From DASXRU01 sp039933315 (GTDB lineage: Bacteria > Acidobacteriota > Blastocatellia > Pyrinomonadales > Pyrinomonadaceae), in assembly GCA_039933315.1 (NCBI GenBank), contig JBDTOI010000008.1, positions 1 through 54,538 of the forward strand: a stretch of DNA of 54,538 bases, read 5' to 3'. Made by a program: the position numbers and the translations under genes. The notes beneath the pieces are model-generated. The model searched no databases. It was not told where the DNA came from and worked only from the letters and a program-made list of their open reading frames with translations. Positions 8,460 to 16,027 of this stretch are shown in pieces. The first letter of the stretch is position 1, and every line of letters starts with the position of its first letter.

Positions 8460-8514
8460 GCTGAGGGACGAAAGCCCTTTCAGCAGCTGGCTAATTTAGG
8501 GCTCTAAATCAGCC
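8460..8514. repeat. Two adjacent small hairpins downstream of lon
   Basis: The first hairpin (8460-8484) is GCTGAGGG facing CCCTTTCAGC. The second (8489-8514) has GGCTAATTTA facing TAAATCAGCC (9 of 10 pairs). Neither has a T-run on the minus strand, so they are not standard intrinsic terminators, but they could protect or end the lon mRNA. Confidence 0.5.
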
Positions 8515-8538
8515 CTGGGTTGATTGAATGCTACCGGT

Positions 8539-10980
8539 CTATTGTTCCGCGGTTGTTTGGATGCCTTGTGACGGTGGCTCGGTAGTCCAAAGCGGCGGTG
8601 CTTTGGCGGCTTCATCGCCGAGCGCTGCCTCAGTGGGGCAAGCGTCTTCCAGACCGAGCGCGAGCACTTCGTCAATAGTCTCAACCAGATTGATAGTCAA
8701 CGCACTGCGAATCTCTTCCGGCAGGTCGGCCAAGTCCTTCTCGTTCTCCTTCGGCAAAATAATTGTATCAATGCCAAAGCGATGGGCCGCCAGGAGTTTC
8801 TCCTTGATACCGCCCACCGGCAGGACGCGCCCGCGCAGAGTGATTTCGCCCGTCATGGCTACGTTGTTACGCACGGGCACACGCCCCAGAACTGAGGCCA
8901 TCGCAGTTGCGAGGGTGACTCCGGCTGAAGGACCGTCCTTGGGAATAGCGCCTTCGGGAATATGAATGTGCAGATCGCGCTTGCGAATAAAGTCCAGGTT
9001 CAGACCGAGTCGTTCGGCGCGCGCCTTAATGCAGGTCAAAGCCGCCTTAGCCGACTCCTGCATTACGTCGCCCAACTTACCGGTTAACTGAACGCCGCCC
9101 CGGCCCTTGGTCAGGGTTGCTTCTATTTGGAGTACCTCGCCGCCAACTTCAGTCCAGGCCAACCCGGTGGCCAATCCAACTTCGCTGTTGGCCGCGATGC
9201 CTTGCTGGCGGAACTTGATGGCGCCCAGCATCTCACGCACGCGTTCGGCGTCAACGACGTCCTTGAAGCCTTCCGGCACGCTTTCGGAGACGAACTTACG
9301 CGCGATCTTGCGGCAGCATGAACCAATCTCCCGTTCCAGATTACGTACGCCGGCTTCGCGGGTGTAATGCCGAATGATCTCCAGCAGCCCTGAGTCCGCA
9401 AATTCCAATTGATCGGGCTTGAGCCCGTTAGCTTCTGCCTGCTTGATTACCAGGTGGCGTTTCGCGATCTCGAGTTTTTCTCGCTCCGTGTAGCCGGACA
9501 GCCTCAGTATTTCCAGTCGATCCTGGAGCGCCGGCGGAATTGTATGGAGCACGTTTGCGGTAGCAATGAAAAAAACCTTCGAAAGATCGTATTCGACGTC
9601 GAGGTAGTGGTCCTGGAACATGTGATTCTGTTCCGGATCGAGTACCTCTAGTAACGCAGCGCTCGGGTCGCCACGGAAATCGGCGCCCAGCTTATCGACT
9701 TCGTCGAGCAATAGGACGGGGTTCACCGCGCCGGCCTTCTTCATCATCTGAATGATCTGGCCCGGCAGCGCCCCGATGTAGGTGCGGCGGTGGCCGCGTA
9801 TCTCGGCCTCGTCGCGCACGCCACCCAGGCTGAGACGAACAAACTTCCTGCCGGTAGCGCGGGCAATGGATTTGCCCAGACTGGTCTTGCCCACTCCAGG
9901 AGGGCCGACGAAGCATAGAATGGAACCTCTGGGGTTCTTTACCAGTTGGCGCACCGCGAGATACTCAAGGATTCGGTCCTTTATCTTTTCCAGACTGTAA
10001 TGGTCCTCGTTGAGCACTTCCTCGGCCTTGGCCAGATCTCTGATCTCTTTCGACTTCTGTTTCCAGGGCACGCTCAACAGCCAGTCGATGTAGGTACGTG
10101 AGACCGTACCCTCGGCGGACATCGGCGGCATCGCTTCCAGGCGATGCAACTCCTGCATGGCCTTTTCCTTGGCCTCATCCGACATCCCAGCTTCTTCGAT
10201 CTTCTTTTTCAGCTCATCCAGTTCAGTTTTCTCATCTTTACGGCCCAGCTCTTTGTGGATGGCCTTGATCTGCTCGTTGAGGTAGTACTCCTTTTGCGCG
10301 CGCTCCATCTGCCGCTTCACACGGGTCTGGATCGTGCGATCGAGTTGGCGCTTCTCCAACTCTGTTTCCAAAAGCTCGATAAGCCTTTGCAGCCGGGCCT
10401 GGGTCGAAAAGATCTCAAGCAAACCTTGTTTGTCTTCAACTGAAATGCGCAGCTGTGACGCCAGCGCGTCAGCGAGATGCGAAGGATCCTGGTTACGCAA
10501 TGCCGTTTGCAGTGCGTCCGTCTGCGCGTCAGGAGCCAGGCGGAGATGCTGCTCGACGAGCTGGCCAATCTTCTGCACCAGCGCATCTACGCGGGGGCCT
10601 TCTTCGCTAACAACCGGCGCTCGCCGCACCAGCGCTGTGAAGGCGCCGGCGTTATTTTCCACCCGAACAGTCGTAGCTCGCTCGCGACCCTCTACGACTA
10701 CCTTGATCTGACCGTTATCCTGCTTCTGCGATTGAAGAATGCGCCCTAAGGTCCCGACAGTGTAAATCTGGTCGGGAGTTGGCTCATCGACCGTGGCGTC
10801 GTGCTGGGTTGCCAGAAATATAGTGCGATCCGACGACAGAGCTTGTTCCAGCGCGTGCACCGAGCCGGGACGTCCGATCTTGAAGGCAACCTTGGTAAAC
10901 GGAAAGATGACGACGTCGCGAATTGGCACCATCGGATAGCGGGCCACGTCTGCGGGAGTGCGGTCGGTATATTCTTCCAT
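8539..10980 (-). CDS. lon: ATP-dependent Lon protease
   Basis: This is a cytosolic AAA+ serine protease that degrades misfolded and regulatory proteins. Order of parts: LAN substrate-binding domain (from MVPIRDVVIFPF), a coiled-coil region (LDRTIQTRVKRQMERAQKEY), an AAA+ module with Walker A GPPGVGKTSLGKS and Walker B VLLLDEVDKLG, and a protease domain with catalytic Ser in PKDGPSAGV and Lys in GGIKEKLLAAHRFG. I start at the ATG at 10980 (MEEYTDRTPADVAR), giving 813 aa. A TTG at 11088 would add 36 residues that are not part of the LAN domain. A 40-aa variable tail follows the protease domain. It is the last of the tig-clpP-clpX-lon set. Confidence 0.97.
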   Translation of the reverse strand: MEEYTDRTPADVARYPMVPIRDVVIFPFTKVAFKIGRPGSVHALEQALSSDRTIFLATQHDATVDEPTPDQIYTVGTLGRILQSQKQDNGQIKVVVEGRERATTVRVENNAGAFTALVRRAPVVSEEGPRVDALVQKIGQLVEQHLRLAPDAQTDALQTALRNQDPSHLADALASQLRISVEDKQGLLEIFSTQARLQRLIELLETELEKRQLDRTIQTRVKRQMERAQKEYYLNEQIKAIHKELGRKDEKTELDELKKKIEEAGMSDEAKEKAMQELHRLEAMPPMSAEGTVSRTYIDWLLSVPWKQKSKEIRDLAKAEEVLNEDHYSLEKIKDRILEYLAVRQLVKNPRGSILCFVGPPGVGKTSLGKSIARATGRKFVRLSLGGVRDEAEIRGHRRTYIGALPGQIIQMMKKAGAVNPVLLLDEVDKLGADFRGDPSAALLEVLDPEQNHMFQDHYLDVEYDLSKVFFIATANVLHTIPPALQDRLEILRLSGYTEREKLEIAKRHLVIKQAEANGLKPDQLEFADSGLLEIIRHYTREAGVRNLEREIGSCCRKIARKFVSESVPEGFKDVVDAERVREMLGAIKFRQQGIAANSEVGLATGLAWTEVGGEVLQIEATLTKGRGGVQLTGKLGDVMQESAKAALTCIKARAERLGLNLDFIRKRDLHIHIPEGAIPKDGPSAGVTLATAMASVLGRVPVRNNVAMTGEITLRGRVLPVGGIKEKLLAAHRFGIDTIILPKENEKDLADLPEEIRSALTINLVETIDEVLALGLEDACPTEAALGDEAAKAPPLWTTEPPSQGIQTTAEQ

Positions 10981-11186
10981 AATTCGAATTAGAACTTTCG
11001 GCGGAGCCTTTAAACGTTCAAGGGGAACGAGGTGAAGCTGCGAATAAGGGCGAGCCGCCGATTGCCGTCTCGCCCCTTTTGCAACCAACCTAATTCTAAA
11101 GCATTTCTCCGGCGGGTGCTACTAAAAGGATGGATTCTAGTGGTTTTGCGGGGTGTCATGCCCCGCTACTTTGGGTAGGCGTCGGT

Positions 11187-12431
11187 TTAGGCGGCGGCCC
11201 CATCGATGCCGGCCAATCCCTCGCCCGGAATCGCTCGGCGGCGTTCGACCATTTCACTGGTAATGCAGAACTCTTTTACCCGCTTTTGTGAAGGCAGCGT
11301 GTACATGGCTTCCAGCAGCAGTTCTTCCAGGATCATCATCAGACCGCGGGCCCCGACTTTGCGCTCGACGGCCTGGCGGGCCACGCATTTGAGAGAGTCT
11401 TCAGTAAACTTCAATTTGACGTTATCGAACTCGAACTTCTTCTGATACTGCCTAACCAACGCGTTCTTGGGTTCGGTAAGAATCTTTATCAAAGCGCTTT
11501 CGTCGAGTTCATGCAGCACACCACAAACAGGCAGGCGGCCGACGAACTCTGGGATTAAGCCAAAACGAATCAGGTCTTCGGGTTGCACGTTGGCCAGGGC
11601 TTCAGCCTGTCGCTGACTGCCGGATTTCACCTGGGCGTGGAACCCCAGCGACTTATTACGGAGACGTCGTTCGATGACTTTCTCCAAACCAACGAACGCC
11701 CCGCCGCAGATGAAAAGGATGTTGGTCGTGTCAACCGGGAAGAATTCCTGATGCGGATGCTTACGGCCTCCCTGAGGCGGTACGTTGGCGACCGTACCTT
11801 CGAGTATCTTCAACAAGGCCTGCTGTACGCCTTCACCTGACACGTCGCGAGTAATCGAGGGGTTCTCGTCTTTGCGGCAAATCTTATCCACTTCGTCGAT
11901 GTAGATGATGCCTTGCTGCGCGCGTTCAACGTCGCCATTGGCAGCCTGCAAGAGTTTGAGAATGATGTTCTCAACGTCTTCACCGACATAACCTGCTTCG
12001 GTGAGGGTGGTGGCGTCGACAATTGTGAACGGGACACTTAGTAATCGCGCCAGAGTCTGGGCCAGTAGTGTTTTACCCGTGCCGGTGGGACCGATAAGCA
12101 GGATGTTTGATTTCTGAATCTCTACTTCATTCCGACGGCGCGCCAATTCGATGCGTTTGTAGTGTTGATAGACGGCTACGGCGAGTCGCTTCTTCGTTTC
12201 ATCCTGGCCGATGACGTATTCGTCAAGAAACCCCTTGATCTCCCCGGGCTTGGGGAGCGGGGGGCGTGATGCTACCTGCTCGGCCTGCTTGTCGTCGGTG
12301 ATGATCTCATTGCAGATGTCTATACATTCATTACAAATATAGACGGTTGGCCCCGCAATGAGCTTCTTCACTTCGTTCTGCGACTTGCCACAGAACGAGC
12401 AGCGCAAAGTGTCATCGGTTCGTCGTACCAT
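11187..12431 (-). CDS. clpX: ATP-dependent Clp protease ATP-binding subunit ClpX
   Basis: This hexameric unfoldase delivers proteins to ClpP. The N-terminal zinc-binding domain has CSFCGKSQ and CNECIDICNEI. The AAA+ domain follows with Walker A GPTGTGKTLLAQ, the pore loop GYVGEDVEN and Walker B IIYIDEVDKI. The ClpP-docking loop reads NKSLGF, where the common form is IGF. The length of 414 aa is normal. The start has GAGGAG 3-4 nt upstream. clpP precedes it by about 120 nt, with a short word-type repeat (12443-12473) in the gap. Confidence 0.98.
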   Translation of the reverse strand: MVRRTDDTLRCSFCGKSQNEVKKLIAGPTVYICNECIDICNEIITDDKQAEQVASRPPLPKPGEIKGFLDEYVIGQDETKKRLAVAVYQHYKRIELARRRNEVEIQKSNILLIGPTGTGKTLLAQTLARLLSVPFTIVDATTLTEAGYVGEDVENIILKLLQAANGDVERAQQGIIYIDEVDKICRKDENPSITRDVSGEGVQQALLKILEGTVANVPPQGGRKHPHQEFFPVDTTNILFICGGAFVGLEKVIERRLRNKSLGFHAQVKSGSQRQAEALANVQPEDLIRFGLIPEFVGRLPVCGVLHELDESALIKILTEPKNALVRQYQKKFEFDNVKLKFTEDSLKCVARQAVERKVGARGLMMILEELLLEAMYTLPSQKRVKEFCITSEMVERRRAIPGEGLAGIDGAAA

Positions 12432-12442
12432 AGGCTCCTCTA

Positions 12443-12473
12443 AAATCTGCGATTTCGGATTTCAGATTTGCGA
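12443..12473. repeat. Word-type repeat upstream of clpX
   Basis: The sequence is a degenerate run of GCGATTT/GGATTT/AGATTT words with AAATCTG at one end and CAGATTT inside, so it can pair with itself. It starts 12 nt upstream of the clpX ATG and resembles the tract upstream of pilC (52984-53013). Confidence 0.5.
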
Positions 12474-12551
12474 CTGCCGGGGGAGGGCAATCGCATGGAA
12501 GTTAAGCTTGCTAAATCCAATCAAACTACCAATATGCCGCCGCCACGCGTT

Positions 12552-13136
12552 CTACTCGCGGTGCGCGATCACCTCATCTATTAAACCATAATCCTTGGCC
12601 TGGGCGGCAGACATTATGCGGTCGCGCTCGACGTCGCGCTCAACCTGCTCGAAGGGCTGACCCGTGTGCGTGGCGATAATCTGTGAAGTTAGCTCGCGCA
12701 TGCGAATGATTTCTTCGGCCTGAATGCGGATGTCGGTGGCCTGACCGGAGGTGCCGCCGGTTGGCTGGTGAATAAGGATGCGGGAGTTAGGAAGCGCAAA
12801 TCGCTTGCCCTTCGTGCCGGCCGCCAGCAGCAGGGCCCCCATCGACGCACACTGGCCCACGCAAATGGTGGTGACGTCCGGGCGTATGAACTGCATGGTG
12901 TCGTAAACGGCCATGCCGGCGGTGATCGATCCGCCAGGTGAATTGATGTAGATGTTAATGTCTTTTTCGGGATCTTCGGCCTCGAGGAACAAGAGCTGGG
13001 CGACAATCAGATTCGCAATCTGATCGTCAATGGGCGTACCCAAAAAAATGATGTTGTCTTTCAGCAGGCGAGAATAAATGTCAAACGCGCGCTCACCGCG
13101 CGACGTTTGTTCTACCACCATTGGAACCAGTGCCAT
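12552..13136 (-). CDS. clpP: ATP-dependent Clp protease proteolytic subunit ClpP
   Basis: This serine peptidase forms the double-ring chamber that works with ClpX. The catalytic Ser is in GQCASMGALLLAAG and the His in ILIHQPTGG, with a downstream Asp in the DVERDRIMSA region. NSPGGSITAGMAVYD forms the oxyanion region. The length of 194 aa and the short propeptide-like N-terminus (MALVPMVVEQTSRGER) are typical. GAGG precedes the ATG. It lies 60 nt after tig, in the conserved tig-clpP-clpX order. Confidence 0.98.
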   Translation of the reverse strand: MALVPMVVEQTSRGERAFDIYSRLLKDNIIFLGTPIDDQIANLIVAQLLFLEAEDPEKDINIYINSPGGSITAGMAVYDTMQFIRPDVTTICVGQCASMGALLLAAGTKGKRFALPNSRILIHQPTGGTSGQATDIRIQAEEIIRMRELTSQIIATHTGQPFEQVERDVERDRIMSAAQAKDYGLIDEVIAHRE

Positions 13137-13196
13137 GTATTAATCCTCGGGAATAGATTCGGAGGTCAGACATCAGAACTCGGGCCGAAATTTGTC

Positions 13197-14546
13197 TTAC
13201 TCTTCTTCCTTATCACTAACGCTGTCTGTCTGCGTTTCGCGCCATTCTTCCTCCGTGACGCGTGCATTTTCAACCAACAACTGAAGCGCTTTTCGATTGC
13301 GCAATCTGTCGGCGATGCTACGTTCGCCCCCTTGCTTTGTCAAGGCACTACGCACTTGCTCTGGCGACTGTCGCGTGGCTTGTGCGTAAGCGTTAATTTC
13401 AGTGTTGACCTCTTCGTCACTCACTTCTATTTTCTCTTCCTCAGCGATCCGATCCAGCAGCAGCGAACCGCGCAACTCCTGCTCGGCCTGGTTCTTGAGC
13501 GTGTCGCGCGCGCCTTCCCAGTTCAACTCCTCACTGCGCGGATCGATGCCGCGATCGATCATATTGCGGACGACTGATTGCAGGTTCTGGTTGGTCTGGT
13601 GGTCGAGTAGAGTTTGGGGAACTTCGAATGAATGGGTCTCCACAAGTTTCTGTAGCAACTCGTTGCGCAGACGATTTTCGGATTCCGCTTTAGCCCGCTG
13701 TTCCAGATCCTCGCGAATCTTTGAGCGTAAGGTAGCGAGCGAATCCAGTTCTTCACCAAGGCTCTGCGCCCATTCATCATCCAACTCCGGAAGTTCCTTG
13801 AGGCGTACTGAGGTGACCTTGGCTGTGTATTCGAGGCGCTTACCGGCCAACCCTTTTGAACTGAAATCCTCGGGATAATTCACCACAAAAGTCTTTTCGT
13901 CGTCGGGCTTAACGCCGACAAGATTTTCAGTGAATTCAGGCTGGACACCTTCGCCTCCCAACACAATGTCAACCTCATCAACGTTTATGTCCTCCGCCTC
14001 CGGAGTTTCTACAAACTTCCCATTGACGTTAACGGTGACGGTGTCGCCAATCTGGGAAGCACGATCCTCGACTGGTTGCAACGACGCCGAGCTTTCGCGC
14101 AGTTCGCCAAGTACTTTCTCTACTTCTTCATCCGTTACTGGACGAACGCTGCGCGCTGCCTCAAGTTCGCGATACTGGCCCAGTTTTATTTGCGGAAACA
14201 CCTCGACGGCCAAGTGGACCTTGAGCGGCTCGGCTCCCGGTTTCTTCAGGCCGGCAGTTTCCTCCGGGCGCAGGTCCGGTTGGCCGATCACTTCCAGCGA
14301 GTGCTCGGTGATCGCCTCATGGAGGGCCGCCGGCAGAAGCTCCTGCAGGATCTCGCTTTCAATCGCTTCTTTGAAACGAGTGCGAACAATGGAGCGTGGC
14401 GCATGTCCCTTGCGAAAACCAGGTACACTCACTTTCCTGGAAAACGTATCGCTAATGCGATCGTAGGCAGCCCGCACGACCTCAGGCTCGATTTCGATCT
14501 TGAGTTCTTTGCGCGTCTCGGAAACATCTATAACTTCACTCTTCAT
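13197..14546 (-). CDS. tig: Trigger factor
   Basis: This is a ribosome-associated chaperone and peptidyl-prolyl isomerase. The N-terminal ribosome-binding domain holds VPGFRKGHAPRSIV (family signature GFRxGxxP). A PPIase FKBP-type domain follows (about residues 150-250), then a long helical C-terminal chaperone domain, ending with an acidic tail (DSVSDKEEE). The length of 449 aa is normal. There is no Shine-Dalgarno-like site at the ATG; instead a perfect 22-bp inverted repeat begins 8 nt upstream. tRNA-Leu lies about 100 nt upstream on the same strand. Confidence 0.96.
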   Translation of the reverse strand: MKSEVIDVSETRKELKIEIEPEVVRAAYDRISDTFSRKVSVPGFRKGHAPRSIVRTRFKEAIESEILQELLPAALHEAITEHSLEVIGQPDLRPEETAGLKKPGAEPLKVHLAVEVFPQIKLGQYRELEAARSVRPVTDEEVEKVLGELRESSASLQPVEDRASQIGDTVTVNVNGKFVETPEAEDINVDEVDIVLGGEGVQPEFTENLVGVKPDDEKTFVVNYPEDFSSKGLAGKRLEYTAKVTSVRLKELPELDDEWAQSLGEELDSLATLRSKIREDLEQRAKAESENRLRNELLQKLVETHSFEVPQTLLDHQTNQNLQSVVRNMIDRGIDPRSEELNWEGARDTLKNQAEQELRGSLLLDRIAEEEKIEVSDEEVNTEINAYAQATRQSPEQVRSALTKQGGERSIADRLRNRKALQLLVENARVTEEEWRETQTDSVSDKEEE

Positions 14547-14553
14547 GATAAAC

Positions 14554-14624
14554 CAGAGATCAGAGGTCAGAGGTCAGGCGATGCCCGCGCTACGCACTCG
14601 CGGACCTCTGACCTCTGATCTCTG
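14554..14624. repeat. Perfect 22-bp inverted repeat between tRNA-Leu and tig
   Basis: The arms at 14554-14575 and 14603-14624 are exact reverse complements over 22 bp, with a 27-nt loop. Each arm is a run of the 8-mer CAGAGGTC/CAGAGATC with drift. It is the most perfect member of the word-type hairpins in this window. Confidence 0.85.
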
Positions 14625-14648
14625 ATCTCTGCGTCGACCTCCGTCTTT

Positions 14649-14733
<85 letters not shown>

Positions 14734-14827
14734 TCAACAACACCCGGCTAAAAAAACAACCACGCGAGCGGCCCACAAGAATAGCACGCGCGAGTTCGCG
14801 AAGTCACAAGCAGAGATTACGGCAAAA

Positions 14828-15862
14828 CTACAGCGTGCGCGTTACTTTTGAGAGTGAGCGAGGCGCGTCGGCATCGAGGCCTTTAGCCTCGGCCAGCAAC
14901 GCGGCGAATAGCTGGGCGGGGATGATGTAAGGAATCGGCGCCAAAAACTCGTCGATCTCTCGCGGCATTACAATAGCGCGCGAACAAAGTGCCGCGGTCT
15001 CGAGATCACCCGTGATGGCCATGGTATCGGCATGCAGTTCGCGCAGACGTTCGATGAGATCCTTTGTACCGGGAAGCATCACACCAGGCGGCGCAAACAG
15101 GATCACGGGAAAGTGGCGCTCCACCATTGCCAGCGGGCCGTGCAGAAAGTCTGCTGAAGAGAATCGCTCGGCCACGACGTAGCAGGTTTCCATTAACTTC
15201 AGGGCCAGCTCATAGGCGTTCGCGTAAGCCAGGCCGCGGCCAACGACTACACAGTTTTCCATGAAGGCGAACCGCTGGACCAGTTCGAGGATGGCCGGGC
15301 TTTGTTCAAGGGCCCGCGCGGCGAAGTCCGGAATCGCGTTGTAATCAAATGGCACGCGGGAGGTAGCAAGCGATTCCGCCAGCATATAAAAGAGCATCAT
15401 CTGGCCTGTGTAGGTCTTGGTAGCCGCCACCGAGCGCTCGCGGCCCCCGTGCATGAGCAGAGTTTCCTCTACTACCTCGGCCATCGCCGACGCCGGCTCA
15501 TTGGTCATGCCGACGGTGTAGGCGCCGCATTGCCGCGCGTTATCCAGCACAAGGTTGATGTCTTCGCCTTCGCCGGATTGTGAAACGCCGATAACCAGCG
15601 CGTGCTTCAAGTTGAGTTTCGCGCCGTAGAGAGTGTGTACAGAGGGTGCCGATAATGAAACTGGAATGCCGGTTGTGATCTCCAGGAGGTAACGCCCGAA
15701 GAGCGCCGCATTGTCCGAACTACCGCGCGCCACCAGAACAATGAGATCGATCTCGCGGGCCTTCAGAAAGGCCCCCAGGCGAGCGATCTTTGCCCGCTCC
15801 TCACTAATTGTCCGCGTCAGGGCCGCCGGCTGTTCGGCGATCTCTTGAAGCATTAATGACAT
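14828..15862 (-). CDS. SIS-domain amino-sugar isomerase/deaminase (GlmS C-terminal-like)
   Basis: The protein has two SIS sugar-phosphate domains and resembles the isomerase half of GlmS and the NagB-II/AgaS deaminases, but lacks the glutaminase half. Visible motifs are VLVARGSSDNAALFGRYLLE, IGVSQSGEGEDI (phosphate-binding SQSGE) and RSVAATKTYTGQM (compare SVASTKAYT in GlmS). The second SIS domain has VVVGRGLAYANAYELALKL and HGPLAMVE. At 344 aa it matches stand-alone deaminases. It is divergent from the GH20 hexosaminidase gene, which supports a role in using glucosamine or N-acetylglucosamine phosphates. The exact reaction (deamination or isomerisation) is an inference. Confidence 0.85.
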   Translation of the reverse strand: MSLMLQEIAEQPAALTRTISEERAKIARLGAFLKAREIDLIVLVARGSSDNAALFGRYLLEITTGIPVSLSAPSVHTLYGAKLNLKHALVIGVSQSGEGEDINLVLDNARQCGAYTVGMTNEPASAMAEVVEETLLMHGGRERSVAATKTYTGQMMLFYMLAESLATSRVPFDYNAIPDFAARALEQSPAILELVQRFAFMENCVVVGRGLAYANAYELALKLMETCYVVAERFSSADFLHGPLAMVERHFPVILFAPPGVMLPGTKDLIERLRELHADTMAITGDLETAALCSRAIVMPREIDEFLAPIPYIIPAQLFAALLAEAKGLDADAPRSLSKVTRTL

Positions 15863-15949
15863 GTCAGTGTCTTCGTCTTGTTTCGAGCCGGGCTACAGCT
15901 CACCAAGCGCGTGGTGGACCACTCCCAGGATGCGTTTGGATTGCCAGCC

Positions 15950-15977
15950 ATTGTAATCACTCCAAATTTCAGGTAAA
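15950..15977 (-). promoter_or_regulatory. Candidate sigma-70-type promoter for the SIS gene
   Basis: On the minus strand, TTTACC (-35, plus-strand 15972-15977) and TACAAT (-10, 15950-15955) are spaced by 16 nt. They lie about 90 nt upstream of the SIS ATG, in the divergent gap with the hexosaminidase gene. The -10 box is good and the -35 is weak. Confidence 0.35.
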
Positions 15978-16027
15978 TAGTCGCACGTTGTTTGACCACC
16001 CCGGTTGCATCGCAAGTTTTCCAATCA

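Noticed and set aside
11148..11166. GCGGGG/CCCCGC hairpin between lon and clpX as a clpX terminator
   Set aside because: On the minus strand it is followed by AAAACC, not a T-run, and the stem is only 6 bp.
14554..14624. CRISPR-like or tandem array
   Set aside because: There are only two arms in inverted orientation, no regular spacers and no cas genes in the window.
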